From an uncultured Hungatella sp. (lineage in GTDB: Bacteria; Bacillota; Clostridia; Lachnospirales; Lachnospiraceae): a stretch of 64,000 bases of DNA. Positions 52,613 through 61,569 of this stretch are shown here, one piece after another. Location of the stretch: contig CATLBR010000001.1 of NCBI GenBank assembly GCA_949879795.1, positions 1-64,000 of the forward strand, read 5' to 3'. How positions within the stretch are numbered: the first letter of the stretch is position 1; the number at the start of each line of letters is the position of its first letter. Position numbers and translations under genes: made by a program. The notes beneath the pieces were generated by a model. That model did not search any database, was not told where the DNA came from, and saw only the letters and a list, made by a program, of their open reading frames with translations.

Positions 52613-53842
52613 GTGGAAGACAGGAAGAAAAGCGGAAAGAAGAATAGAGTGGAAAACGATGAAAGCAGAGGTGGACAGAAGCATAGAAAGGTGAGAGAAA
52701 AAAGCCTCTGCCCGGTTTCGAAAAAGTGCGGGGGCTGTCAGATGCTGGATATCCCTTATGAAAGGCAGCTTCTCAGAAAGCAGAAGCAGGTGGAGGAACT
52801 GCTGAGAGACCACTGCAGAGTTTATCCAATCACAGGCATGAAAAATCCTTTTTACTACCGCAACAAGGTACACGCCGCTTTTGGATATCGGAAAGGAGAG
52901 GTTATATCCGGAGTTTACAAAGAGGGAACCCATGAGATTGTAGCCGTGGACCGATGCATGCTGGAAGATCAGAAGGCGGACGAGATCATCGGAACCATTC
53001 GGGGGATGCTGAAATCTTTTAAGATCCGGACCTATGACGAGGACACTGGCTACGGTTTGCTGCGCCATGTGCTGGTGAAAAGGGGATTTGCCACAGGGCA
53101 GGTTATGGTGGTCTTAGTGACTGCTTCTCCCGTATTCCCGTCCCGCAACAATTTTGTCAGGGCCCTCAGAGACAGACACCCGGAGATCACCACCATCGTT
53201 CAGAATTTAAACGACCGGCAGACCAGCATGGTTCTGGGGGATAAGGAGAAAGTTCTGTACGGTAAAGGGTATATTGAAGATGAATTGTGCGGAAAGAGAT
53301 TTCATATTTCCAGCAGACCATTTTATCAGGTCAATCCGGTGCAGACGGAGATGCTGTACAGGAGGGCTATAGAGGCGGCAGGCCTGACAGGAAAGGAGAC
53401 GGTGATCGACGCCTACTGCGGAATCGGAACCATCGGGATTATCGCTGCAGGTAAGGCAGGTAAAGTGGTGGGCGTGGAACTGAACCAGGACGCGGTCAGG
53501 GATGCGGTGCGCAATGCCAGGGGCAACAAGGTAGAGAATATCCAGTTCTACTGCAATGACGCGGGGAGATTTATGACAGGTATGGCCAGGGACGGGGAGC
53601 AGGCGGACGTGGTATTTATGGACCCGCCGAGAGGCGGAAGTACAGAGGAGTTTATGGAGGCGGTCAAAATTTTGGGTCCGCGGCGGGTGGTGTATGTGTC
53701 CTGCAACCCGGAGACTCTGGCCAGGGACCTGAGAGTGTTTGAGAAGATGGGGTACAGGGCCAGGGAGGCATGGCCTTTTGATCTTTTTCCGCACACAGAA
53801 CATGTGGAGGCTGTGGTGCTGATACAAAGGAAGGATACCTAG
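52613..53842 (+). CDS. RlmD-type 23S rRNA uracil-C5 methyltransferase
   Basis: S-adenosylmethionine-dependent RNA methyltransferase of the TrmA/RlmCD family, 409 residues. A [4Fe-4S] motif is seen at CPVSKKCGGCQ near residue 34. The SAM-binding segment is DAYCGIGTIGI. The catalytic part has FMDPPRGGSTEEF and the nucleophilic Cys in YVSCNPETLARDL; HTEHVEAVVLI ends the protein as usual. The start is GTG 52613 behind GGGAAGGCGAC. The first 30 residues are Lys/Arg-rich (KKSGKKNRVENDESRGGQKH), likely an RNA-binding tail in place of the TRAM domain of longer relatives. Confidence 0.9.
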   Translation: MEDRKKSGKKNRVENDESRGGQKHRKVREKSLCPVSKKCGGCQMLDIPYERQLLRKQKQVEELLRDHCRVYPITGMKNPFYYRNKVHAAFGYRKGEVISGVYKEGTHEIVAVDRCMLEDQKADEIIGTIRGMLKSFKIRTYDEDTGYGLLRHVLVKRGFATGQVMVVLVTASPVFPSRNNFVRALRDRHPEITTIVQNLNDRQTSMVLGDKEKVLYGKGYIEDELCGKRFHISSRPFYQVNPVQTEMLYRRAIEAAGLTGKETVIDAYCGIGTIGIIAAGKAGKVVGVELNQDAVRDAVRNARGNKVENIQFYCNDAGRFMTGMARDGEQADVVFMDPPRGGSTEEFMEAVKILGPRRVVYVSCNPETLARDLRVFEKMGYRAREAWPFDLFPHTEHVEAVVLIQRKDT

Positions 53843-53998
53843 AAATCCTTGAATTTACGCACTTTGTGACATTTTTCAGTTTCAACAAAATCGGTGAAAA
53901 TCATAAGGAAAAGATACTTGTGAAGAAAGTAACCGTAGTTGCGGCGTTAGACCTCGGTACGGGGAACACATAAATCCTGACAATGAAAGGAGAAAATT

Positions 53999-54493
53999 AT
54001 GGAGTTTCAAATTATCCCCAAACAAGATAGCATTCCACCGTTTGACATTCAAGCAATCAAAATACAGCATATTGAATATTTTGACCCGCCCTATAAGACA
54101 TATGACAGAGAGGAAATTTCAGAAAAAATCATAGCAGAGGTCTTAAAGAAAATTTCGGGTGGGATAAATATTTATTTGTATTTAGACCCAGACGGAGAGG
54201 ACAACTGGCTTGAAGTAAACTGTGACGGCGAATGGATATCACTTGGTTTTTCTGGAGACTTTGGACAAAATAATTATTATATTTATAATCCGGCTTTTGT
54301 CGATACTGCCGACCAACTCAACAAAGGAGATTTTTCAGACAAAAGCATATATACAGACCTTGAAAGCGGCGGTCAATCACCGATTCCTAAAATTCAAGCA
54401 ATTACGGATATTGAAACAGGTGTCAAGGCTGTTGAATATTTTATTCGGACGGGGGAATTTTATCCGGGACTTGACTGGTTACACGAATCTTAA
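53999..54493 (+). CDS. Imm1-like protein, possible orphan immunity gene
   Basis: 164-residue acidic protein. The end (ITDIETGVKAVEYFIRTGEF then YPGLDWLHES) and a beta-rich middle (INIYLYLDPDGEDNWLEVNC; EWISLGFSGDFG) resemble Imm1-family immunity proteins that neutralise secreted nuclease or deaminase toxins. No toxin gene lies next to it. AAAGGAGAAAATT precedes the ATG. The A/T-rich codon use differs from the housekeeping genes upstream, suggesting acquisition. The family call is tentative. Confidence 0.55.
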   Translation: MEFQIIPKQDSIPPFDIQAIKIQHIEYFDPPYKTYDREEISEKIIAEVLKKISGGINIYLYLDPDGEDNWLEVNCDGEWISLGFSGDFGQNNYYIYNPAFVDTADQLNKGDFSDKSIYTDLESGGQSPIPKIQAITDIETGVKAVEYFIRTGEFYPGLDWLHES

Positions 54494-54507
54494 CGATTTC
54501 AGTTTGT

Positions 54508-54732
54508 AAAGCCGGTTCACAAATTTTTCCAAGGATATGGACGGATAACATTCACTACTGTTGCAAAAAGAATCTGCATTATTTTGATAAAGAGGCATTA
54601 TTTTGCGAGCTGTTGAAAGTGAACCGGCGGTATGATACTTGTGAATATCTTCGGGAAGTTTCTATTGATTACCGTGTGAAGAGCGTCCAGTCGGCAGTGC
54701 TGAAGTATGGCAGGTGTTACCCGGATCATTAG
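54508..54732 (+). pseudogene. C-terminal fragment of an unrecognised gene
   Basis: An open stretch without a start reads KKNLHYFDKEALFCELLKVN, then RRYDTCEYLREVSIDYRVKS and YGRCYPDH before a stop. It looks like genuine protein, but no ribosome site or N-terminal part is present. Taken as a remnant. Confidence 0.35.
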
Positions 54733-55070
54733 TCAGCGAAAGTATTTAATGTCAGGCTGTTGGCCCGCTTCCTCTGGGTCGGGGTCATGCGGTAGGGGGA
54801 GCCGTCCAGCCTGTGTTCCAGCGGCGTGTTCCGGTGTTGGCCCGCTCGCCCGCTCTGGTCACGGTGTCCAGAAGCGGGGTCACGGCGCACTTCCTCAGCC
54901 GGGGTATTTCTTTTCAGACGGTCAATTGGTTTTCAAGGGGCTTGTCTATCGATGAACTATCCCAAGTCTACACTTCTTTGACCGCCTGTGCCGTATATCC
55001 ATAAGGTAGGAAATCAGCCCGGAAAACTCGCTGTTTCTACGCTCCCGCATTTGTGATATAATGAAATAGC
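54733..55070. other. GC-rich scrap without an intact gene
   Basis: From about 54750 to 54905 the base composition jumps to high GC, unlike the A/T-rich sequence on both sides. Minus-strand frames give only short pieces (for example RNTPLEHRLDGSPYRMTPTQ). No feature can be assigned; probably foreign or rearranged DNA. Confidence 0.35.
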
Positions 55071-55102
55071 CGAAAATCATGCCGGAATTTACGGAGGAAC
55101 GA

Positions 55103-55546
55103 ATGAAAATTATAGAAGTTTCGGATATAACACAGTCGTTGATAGAACAGTTAATCGTTGTATGGGAAGAATCTGTAAAGGCAACGCACCTGTTTTTGCC
55201 AGATGGTGAAGTGGAAGAAATTAAAAAGTATATCCCGCAAGCCTTGAATGGGATTGCACATTTGATAATTGCTGAGAATGAAAGTAGTCGCCCTGTTGCG
55301 TTTATGGGGATTGAGGAACAAAAACTCGAAATGCTTTTTATTGCGCCCGAAGAACGGGGAAAAGGGCTGGGGAGAAAGCTAATCCAGTATGGAATTGAAA
55401 ACCATTCAGTCAACGAATTGGCAGTCAACGAACAAAACCCCCTTGCGAAAGGCTTTTATGAGCATATGGGGTTTCATGTTTACAAGCGGACAGACCATGA
55501 CGAGCAAGGTAATCCCTATCCGCTTTTATACATGAAATTGAAATGA
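55103..55546 (+). CDS. GNAT-family N-acetyltransferase
   Basis: 147-residue acetyl-CoA-dependent acyltransferase. The acetyl-CoA loop is IAPEERGKGLGRKLIQYG, followed by VNEQNPLAKGFYEHMGFHVY (motif B) and a C-terminal PLLYMKLK. ATG 55103 follows ACGGAGGAACGA and gives the common MKIIEVSD start. It resembles the small putative acetyltransferases often found as cargo in scrap regions; the substrate is unknown. It stands between gene fragments and may itself be recently acquired. Confidence 0.85.
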   Translation: MKIIEVSDITQSLIEQLIVVWEESVKATHLFLPDGEVEEIKKYIPQALNGIAHLIIAENESSRPVAFMGIEEQKLEMLFIAPEERGKGLGRKLIQYGIENHSVNELAVNEQNPLAKGFYEHMGFHVYKRTDHDEQGNPYPLLYMKLK

Positions 55547-55570
55547 CCTTACCGATGATAGGGGGACGGT

Positions 55571-55828
55571 GTGGCATTAACAATCTAAGAGCGATTGAAA
55601 AACCTGCGTGTGGAGCGTGGCTTGACACCGGAACAACTTGCGGAGCAGACGAACCTCTCCAAATCTGCGTTGGGCAGCTATGAAGCGGAGGACTTCAAGG
55701 ACATCAGCCACTATGCCCTTATCAAGCTGGCGAAGTTTTACGGTGTGACCATCGACTATCTGCTGGGGCTGTCTGAAATGAAACGTCACCCAAACGCCGA
55801 TCTTGCAGACATGCGTTTGAGTGTCTAA
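55571..55828 (+). pseudogene. XRE-family regulator pseudogene
   Basis: Helix-turn-helix protein of the Cro/CI type: LRVERGLTPEQLAEQTNLSK, SALGSYEAEDFKDISHY and KLAKFYGVTIDYLLGLSEM are intact. The start GTG (MALTI) is followed by an in-frame TAA at codon 6, where relatives continue. The C-terminus stops at DLADMRLSV, cut short relative to the family. A weak internal TTG restart at 55595 is possible. It is joined directly to a DUF262 fragment, so the truncation is a recombination scar. Confidence 0.65.
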
Positions 55829-55830
55829 AT

Positions 55831-56194
55831 TTGCTGGAACGCTCTGAAGATAGCGAATGCGAATATGAATTTGATTTTTTGACCCCAGAAGAAGCTAGCC
55901 AAAATGATAATTCGCATTATTGGTTTATGGTTGGTGATATATGTGACTTTGCGAATGAAACATTGTCAAAATTGTACGATGTCATTCATGTTTCACCTAC
56001 AATTTGCTATTATTTAGAAGATGGCGCCGAATTGGACAAGGTGTTGAATATTTTCATCCAGGTGAACAGTGGAGGAACTACATTGAGTTACTCGGACTTG
56101 CTTCTTTCGTTTGCAACGGCTCAATGGGACAAGTTAGCAGATGGCGCATTGAAGCCCATAAGAGAAATTATACGCAACCATTCTATGGACAGAC
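55831..56194 (+). pseudogene. DUF262 (GmrSD-like) fragment
   Basis: Internal piece of a DUF262 protein, the nuclease-associated family of type IV restriction enzymes such as GmrSD: DKVLNIFIQVNSGGTTLSYS then DLLLSFATAQWDKLADGALK. The N-terminal active-site region and the C-terminal part are missing. The frame passes into antisense IS3 sequence at about 56195. Non-functional remnant of a defence gene. Confidence 0.6.
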
Positions 56195-56510
56195 GTTTCC
56201 CATCGCACGCCCTGATCTCCGTGATGTCTGTGATGTATTTTTTCAACGGGGCATCTGAATGGAATTCCCGTTTCAGCAGATTCTCTGCTTTCATGACTTT
56301 CCGGTCAGGTTTTGTAATCCCGTTCGGTTTCCTCTTAGGGCGGTGGATGAGGCCGATCTGCTCCATGACTCATCCTGCAGTAAAATACAATTTTCCCTAT
56401 AACCCTGCCGTCCTCTGTTTTCAAAGCAGGAAGATCATTCTCTGGTTTTTACTGACTTCCGACGGCTGGAGATAGAAAAAATTTTATTTTTTCGCTTGTC
56501 TACTTGACAG
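56195..56510 (-). mobile_element. IS3-family insertion sequence remnant
   Basis: Minus-strand fragment of an IS3-family OrfB transposase: MEQIGLIHRPKRKPNGITKP, then FHSDAPLKKYITDITEIRAC, which is the start of the DDE catalytic domain (first Asp in TDITEI). It is cut after DGK. TGTCTACTTGACAG at 56497-56510 looks like an IS3 terminal repeat. orfA and the rest of orfB are missing. Confidence 0.6.
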
Positions 56511-56553
56511 AGAACGGTTCATTTTTTTATTTATCGTTGTTGCGGATATTTCG

Positions 56554-57321
56554 TTAGTACATAGAGAGTATTTTCTGCGCCTTTTCCCTTAAAATATTTC
56601 TTGCTTCAACAGGCTCAATAATTTCAAGATATTCACCAAAGGAAAGCAGATAAAGGAAAGTCCAATCGCTAAGCTGATATCTGAAAGTTACTTCCAACGT
56701 ACCGTCGTCTAATTTTTTAATGTACTTCTTCTGAAATTCATCATAAACTTTATACGCTATCTTTTCCGAAAAATGCAATATGAATATAGGAGTATTGTAT
56801 TCTTCCTTATAGGTAGGGGTAATGGAAAAATCCTTTGGAAGTTCACGCTCAAATAATTGATTTGTTATTTGGAGTTCCCTAATGCGGGACATTTTATAAG
56901 TACGAATATCATTTTTGCCCTTTGAGTAAGCCACTAGATACCATGCGTGGGATTTGAACACTAATTTTAACGGCTCGACAATCTGATTGCTTATCGACAA
57001 TTCCGCATTAAAATATGTGAATGTAATCACATATTTATTGATTATCGCACGTTCTAAAGCTGTAATATTATTTCGTTCCTTTTCGGGACTTCCCCAATAG
57101 GAAAAATCAATTTCCAGCCATTCAGACTGCAAATTGTGACTGAACAGCCCTCCGCCATACCCCTTTTGTGACGTAATCGGTATGCCAGCAACCGAAAGTA
57201 TATTGATGTCCCTATATATTGTCCGCGTGGAAACGCAAAGTTCTTCTGCCAGTTGTTTTGCTGTTATATTCTCATGCCTTAACAAGAGAAACACGATTTG
57301 AATAAGTCTGTCTATCTGCAT
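56554..57321 (-). CDS. WYL-domain transcriptional regulator with internal deletion
   Basis: YafY-type regulator of 255 residues. The N-terminal HTH_11 domain is MQIDRLIQIVFLLLRHENIT with LCVSTRTIYRDINILSVAGI. The WYL domain is seen as ALERAIINKYVITFTYFNAE and HAWYLVAYSKGKNDIRTYKM, and the C-terminal WCX part follows. About 60 residues normally found between the HTH and WYL domains are missing: SQKGYGGGLF runs straight into SEWLEIDFSYWG. The frame is kept, so the protein could still be made. ATG 57321 has a poor ribosome site; a GTG eight codons earlier is the alternative. It may control the small gene behind it. Confidence 0.75.
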   Translation of the reverse strand: MQIDRLIQIVFLLLRHENITAKQLAEELCVSTRTIYRDINILSVAGIPITSQKGYGGGLFSHNLQSEWLEIDFSYWGSPEKERNNITALERAIINKYVITFTYFNAELSISNQIVEPLKLVFKSHAWYLVAYSKGKNDIRTYKMSRIRELQITNQLFERELPKDFSITPTYKEEYNTPIFILHFSEKIAYKVYDEFQKKYIKKLDDGTLEVTFRYQLSDWTFLYLLSFGEYLEIIEPVEARNILREKAQKILSMY

Positions 57322-57445
57322 ATCCTTATTTGACAATCCCCGCACATTTTTGGGGATACCGTATCAGAGTGACATCCCAAACAATACATATCTTCTCTTG
57401 AAACAGGGCACTCATTACAATTTAAACCACAATATGCCAGAACCA

Positions 57446-57793
57446 TTAAAACATACCCTCCCCTAAATATTTGTCATGAGGAACGATTAAGCACTTTTCG
57501 ATAGACTTCCAATAACTGTCGTAAAGATTTTTTTGCGCTGCCCCGTAGCTTTCTTTTGTGTCAAATTCCCAATAAAGCATATACTTAACACTTTTTACGA
57601 TACGGGTAATTCTAAGTGGTGGAAGCCCCTCTTTGATTTGTTCCATATCTATGTGATACCCTCTTTTGGAAAAACGAAGCAGAAGCAATCCCTCCTGTTT
57701 TTCCAAGAAATTTTTAGCTTCAAACATTAGTGCTTCAAATTCCTCTACTTTTTGCGGCTTGACTTGATAGATACATATTTCAGTAAACGGCAT
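57446..57793 (-). CDS. Small ABM-like (dimeric alpha/beta barrel) protein
   Basis: 115-residue protein with the pattern of antibiotic-biosynthesis-monooxygenase-type ferredoxin folds: TEICIYQVKPQKVEEFEALM, FLEKQEGLLLLRFSKRGYHI, YMLYWEFDTKESYGAAQKNL and a final helix. These proteins are stress- or detoxification-linked or act as heme or quinone-binding monooxygenases; no catalytic residues stand out. AAAGGAGGGTTTAAAT precedes the ATG. It lies upstream of the WYL regulator on the same strand, a common target-regulator pair. Confidence 0.65.
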   Translation of the reverse strand: MPFTEICIYQVKPQKVEEFEALMFEAKNFLEKQEGLLLLRFSKRGYHIDMEQIKEGLPPLRITRIVKSVKYMLYWEFDTKESYGAAQKNLYDSYWKSIEKCLIVPHDKYLGEGMF

Positions 57794-57902
57794 ATTTAAA
57801 CCCTCCTTTGCTCTATTTTAGCATTAGGAATATGACATTAAGCGTGTCGCATTCCTTTATTTTTTTCATGGGATCAGTAATATAATAGGGCTGTTCATAT
57901 TT

Positions 57903-58184
57903 TTATGATTCTGGCTCTCTTTCCTTTTGGTACACCTTTTTAGAAAAATTACACTCCATAATTATATACGGACTTCTGAATAATTGCAATGACGGCAAAA
58001 TATTTGATATTTCCCCAATTTCTCTCAAAACTCTGTCGAAACCGTCTTGTGTGATGTTGTAGGTAATGAAAGGTCTTTCAAGAGAGTTTGGGATACCTCC
58101 CAACAAGCAAAACCTGTCCGGCAAGCTATGGGCACGGACGGGCAGCTTTATGGAAAAGGGTGCTTTTTTCCTATTTCTTGTCAA
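57903..58184 (-). CDS. Doubtful small reading frame
   Basis: 93-codon frame. The C-terminal two thirds (FITYNITQDGFDRVLREIGE then ILPSLQLFRSPYIIMECNFS) look coding, but the first 35 residues are Arg/Pro-rich and no ribosome site precedes the Met. It may be the tail of a decayed gene. No family recognised. Confidence 0.3.
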   Translation of the reverse strand: MTRNRKKAPFSIKLPVRAHSLPDRFCLLGGIPNSLERPFITYNITQDGFDRVLREIGEISNILPSLQLFRSPYIIMECNFSKKVYQKEREPES

Positions 58185-58496
58185 AGAGAGAGTGGTTAGG
58201 GGAGCGGAAAGGAAGGGATAGGAAAGGGTATTTGGAAAATAGTCATAACTTCAGCACTTTTTTTGCTGTGGGTATGTTACGCAATAGAACGCAATTTTGC
58301 CGGGGGAGGTATAAATCCTTATACTTTGGCAGATACATGCCCGCAAATCAAGGCTTTTTTGAGATAATCAACCATTTAAATAGAAAAATATGATATACTG
58401 CATTAGGAGGAAGGCACAACAGACAATGAACTTAGGAAAAAGAATGGGAAACATTGGAACAGATAACCGAAAACTTAGTACAGAAAGCGGGCAGCA
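58185..58496. other. Gap with no clear feature
   Basis: No supported gene, promoter or terminator. Near the right end a plus-strand frame, EWETLEQITENLVQKAG, overlaps the start of the next gene and may be the scrap of a former upstream partner. Confidence 0.3.
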
Positions 58497-59018
58497 ATGA
58501 AGAATTTATATATGATCGGCGGGACTATGGGAGTTGGAAAAACTGCCACCTGCCAATACTTGAAAAGACTACTGGATAGATGTGTATTTCTGGACGGAGA
58601 CTGGTGTTGGGACATGTCGCCTTTTCAGGTGACGCGGGAGACGAAAAAGATGGTGATGGAGAATATCAGGTTTCTTCTGAACAATTTTATTCGCTGCTCT
58701 GAATATGAGAATATCATTTTCTGCTGGGTTATGCATGAGCAGAAGATTATGGATGATATTTTGTCGGGACTTGACACTTCTGAATGTGCAGTTCACAGGG
58801 TTTCTCTGATATGCAGCGAGAATGCGCTTCGGGAGAGGCTGGGAAAGGATGTGGAGGCAGGTATCCGCGGTGAGGATGTGGTTGCCAGAAGCCTGGATCG
58901 GATAATTCTGTATGAGAATTTGGATACGGTAAAGGTAGATGTGTCCTATATATCGGCGGAGGAGGCTGCGGCAGTGATTAAGGAAATGTTTTCCGCGGGT
59001 TTGGCCGTACAGAACTAG
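58497..59018 (+). CDS. P-loop kinase-like protein
   Basis: 173-residue single-domain P-loop NTPase resembling shikimate/gluconate-type small-molecule kinases and AAA_33 proteins. Walker A is GGTMGVGKTATCQYL at residue 8, an acidic DGDWCWDMSPF follows as the possible acceptor-binding site, and SENALRERLGKDVEAGIRGE with RSLDRI near residue 125 resembles the lid. No known substrate-specific motif is recognised. The ribosome site is weak (AAAGCGGGCAGCA). It converges with the transporter gene, 5 bases apart. Confidence 0.75.
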   Translation: MKNLYMIGGTMGVGKTATCQYLKRLLDRCVFLDGDWCWDMSPFQVTRETKKMVMENIRFLLNNFIRCSEYENIIFCWVMHEQKIMDDILSGLDTSECAVHRVSLICSENALRERLGKDVEAGIRGEDVVARSLDRIILYENLDTVKVDVSYISAEEAAAVIKEMFSAGLAVQN

Positions 59019-59023
59019 GGGGA

Positions 59024-60388
59024 TCATCCGATCCCCCCATAGATAATCCCCAGGATAAACACAAACACCGCCAGGGGAACGTAGACATATTTTCCAAGAT
59101 TTCCGAACCAGGCCCCCAGGGGCTTTTTTCTTCCAAGAGATAATTCTTCTCCCATCTCCTTCCACCCCAGAATATAGTAGATGGAAAATGCTCCCAGCAG
59201 CGCGCCGAAGGGTACCACCAGGATGGTGATAAAATCCATCCATGCTCCCACCTTGTCTCCGTCTTCGATGAACACACCTACCGCGAAGGCCGCTGCGCCG
59301 CACAGGGCGGCCATGAGGGAGTGGGACATGTTGAACCGGGTCTGCCAGGATTCGCACACAGCTTCAAACATGTTGATCAGACTGGTGATTCCGGCAAAAG
59401 CCACGGAGATGAAGAAAAACACGGCAAACACATTGCCCAGAGGCATCTGAGCAAACACCTGGGGCAGGGTGATGAACATAAGAGGAGGTCCGCTGGCCGG
59501 CTCGATGCCGAAGGCGAACACGGCAGGCATGATGGCCAGAGCCGCCAGCATGGCAGCCAGGGTGTCGAACACCGCCGTGTTCACCGAGGCTTTGGGAATG
59601 TCTTCATCTTTACCCAGATAGGAGCCGTAGACGATCATACCAGACCCGGTGATGGACAGGGAAAAGAAGGCCTGTCCCATGGCCATGACCCAGGTGTCCG
59701 CCTTCAGCAGATACTCCCACTTGGGAATGAACAGAAACCGGTATCCGCCTGCCGAGCCTTCCAGGAAAAAGACTCTCCCTGCGAGAATGATAAAAAGAGC
59801 GAAAAATGCAGGCATGAGAATCTTGTTTATCCGCTCGATTCCCTTGGTGGCTCCTGTCATCAAAAGTGCGCAGGCGATGACCACCACAGCCAAGTGGCAG
59901 GGAATGTTGCCGAAAGCTGAAGACATCTGGGCGAACAGGGCTCCTGGCTCTACAGCGAAGAGCGAGCCTGTAAGGCTGGCTCCCAGAGCACGCAGAACCC
60001 AGCCCAGGATCACGGAGTAACCGATAGCGATGCCCAGAGAACCCATAAGAGGGATCCATCCCAGCAGGTATCCCAGCTTTCCCAGTTTTTTTGTGTTCCA
60101 GCAGTATTCATAGGAGCCCAGGGTTCCCGTCCCGGCCCGCCTTCCGATGGCAAATTCCGCCGACAGGCCTACCAGGCCGAAGAGAGCTATAAATAAAAAA
60201 TAGGGAATGAGAAACGCCGCGCCTCCGTACTGTCCCAGACGGTAGGGAAACAGCCAGATATTTCCCATGCCCACGGCCGAGCCCACACAGGCCAGGACAA
60301 ATCCGAGGGAGTTCTGAAAACCGCCGTTTCGGTGCTTTCCCTGGGCCTTCCCGTTGCCTTGGCTTTTCGTTGATCTGTCTTTTTTCAT
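59024..60388 (-). CDS. Sodium-dependent NSS-family transporter
   Basis: Neurotransmitter:sodium symporter family importer of 454 residues, probably for an amino acid such as tryptophan or tyrosine. After a basic N-terminal tail (KKDRSTKSQGNGKAQGKHRN) helix 1 carries the sodium/substrate-binding unwound segment GFVLACVGSAVGMGNIWLFP. About eleven further helices follow, as in LeuT-type proteins, though the end after helix 11 is short. GAAAGGATTGGATC precedes the ATG. The LysR gene diverges 118 bases away and is a likely regulator. Confidence 0.92.
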   Translation of the reverse strand: MKKDRSTKSQGNGKAQGKHRNGGFQNSLGFVLACVGSAVGMGNIWLFPYRLGQYGGAAFLIPYFLFIALFGLVGLSAEFAIGRRAGTGTLGSYEYCWNTKKLGKLGYLLGWIPLMGSLGIAIGYSVILGWVLRALGASLTGSLFAVEPGALFAQMSSAFGNIPCHLAVVVIACALLMTGATKGIERINKILMPAFFALFIILAGRVFFLEGSAGGYRFLFIPKWEYLLKADTWVMAMGQAFFSLSITGSGMIVYGSYLGKDEDIPKASVNTAVFDTLAAMLAALAIMPAVFAFGIEPASGPPLMFITLPQVFAQMPLGNVFAVFFFISVAFAGITSLINMFEAVCESWQTRFNMSHSLMAALCGAAAFAVGVFIEDGDKVGAWMDFITILVVPFGALLGAFSIYYILGWKEMGEELSLGRKKPLGAWFGNLGKYVYVPLAVFVFILGIIYGGIG

Positions 60389-60428
60389 GATCCAATCCTT
60401 TCATCTGTATTGCAAATCTTCCTCATCT

Positions 60429-60457
60429 ACTATATACTACGGATAAGTATTTGTAAA
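60429..60457 (-). promoter_or_regulatory. Promoter of the NSS transporter gene
   Basis: On the minus strand TTTACA (60457-60452), a 17-base spacer and TATAGT (60434-60429), 41 bases before the start codon. AATCGATATAATCGAT at 60479-60494, near the LysR start, is a nearby dyad. Confidence 0.6.
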
Positions 60458-60506
60458 ATTAATAATATCAATATACAGAATCGATATAATCGATGAAAGG
60501 AAATCT

Positions 60507-61406
60507 ATGGATATAAAAAACCTGGAGACATTTATACAGGTGGCGGAGCTGTCCAGTTTTACCAGGGCCGCACAGAAGACAGGATACTCTCAGTCCACCG
60601 TGTCATTTCAGATACAGCAGCTGGAAAAGAGCCTGGGGATACAGCTATTTGAGCGGGTGAACCACACAGTGTCACTGACGGGGAAAGGCAGGGAGGTGCT
60701 GGCCTATGCCCACCGAATCCGAAGACTGACTCAGGAGTTGGAAAAACAGTTGAACAGAGAGCAGGCTGTCGGCGGACATGTCCGCATAGCCATGGCGGAT
60801 TCTCTGTGCAGCTGGCTTCTGAAGGATGACTTTCGGGGATTTAGGAGGCGGTTTCCGCAGATTACCCTGAAGATTATCTCTGCCAGCACGGAAGAGATGT
60901 TCCGTCTCCTCAATCAGAACGAGGTGGATTTGGTGTACACGCTGGACAATCATATCTACAACAGGACGTACCGCATAGCCAGCGAGGAGAAGGTCAACGC
61001 CCACTTTGTGGCAGCGGCCGGGTATGATCTGGGAAAAGAAGGCGGTATTTCTATGGAAGAACTGGTAAGGCTGCCGTTCCTTCTGACAGAGAAAGGGATG
61101 AGCTACCGGAGGCTTATGGACGAGAAGCTGGCCGTCCTCTCTCTGGAGATTCAGCCCGTGCTGGAGAGCGGCAACGCGGATCTGATCTGCCGTCTGGTGG
61201 AACAGGGGATGGGTGTTTCTTTTCTGCCTGACTATGTCACAAGGGAGGCCCTGAAGGCAGGGAATATCAGGTACATCCATATGGAAGGTTTTCGGGTGGA
61301 TATCTGGAAACAGCTGCTGTATCACCACGACAAATGGGTGTCCCCACAGATGCAGGCGGTTATGGAATACCTGTCAGATAAGCACTGCAGCGGGGCAGAA
61401 TTATAA
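60507..61406 (+). CDS. LysR-family transcriptional regulator
   Basis: 299-residue LysR regulator. The N-terminal winged helix is MDIKNLETFIQVAELSSFTR then AAQKTGYSQSTVSFQIQQLE. The C-terminal periplasmic-binding-like effector domain starts near VGGHVRIAMADSLCSWLL. AAAGGAAATCT precedes the ATG. Divergent orientation from the NSS transporter gene suggests it controls that gene and itself. The effector is not known, perhaps the transported amino acid. Confidence 0.92.
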   Translation: MDIKNLETFIQVAELSSFTRAAQKTGYSQSTVSFQIQQLEKSLGIQLFERVNHTVSLTGKGREVLAYAHRIRRLTQELEKQLNREQAVGGHVRIAMADSLCSWLLKDDFRGFRRRFPQITLKIISASTEEMFRLLNQNEVDLVYTLDNHIYNRTYRIASEEKVNAHFVAAAGYDLGKEGGISMEELVRLPFLLTEKGMSYRRLMDEKLAVLSLEIQPVLESGNADLICRLVEQGMGVSFLPDYVTREALKAGNIRYIHMEGFRVDIWKQLLYHHDKWVSPQMQAVMEYLSDKHCSGAEL

Positions 61407-61507
61407 AAATGTGTGCACCTTGATGCACACTCGCTCCGGAGCGCGGTTGCGACAGCAGCCATTTCCTTATGTGCACAGTGCACGACCACTTTCCTATAGA
61501 AAAATAA

Positions 61508-61542
61508 AGAGCCGGCCCGTGCTTTTGACACAGGCCGGCTCT
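61508..61542. terminator. Bidirectional terminator
   Basis: AGAGCCGGCC (61508-61517) and GGCCGGCTCT (61533-61542) pair exactly. On the minus strand TTATTTTTCTAT follows, so it mainly serves the membrane-protein gene. A smaller hairpin, GTGTGCA/TGCACAC (61409-61428), lies right after the LysR stop. Confidence 0.8.
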
Positions 61543-61569
61543 TGGCTGTCCGCCATAAAAAGTATTTGA

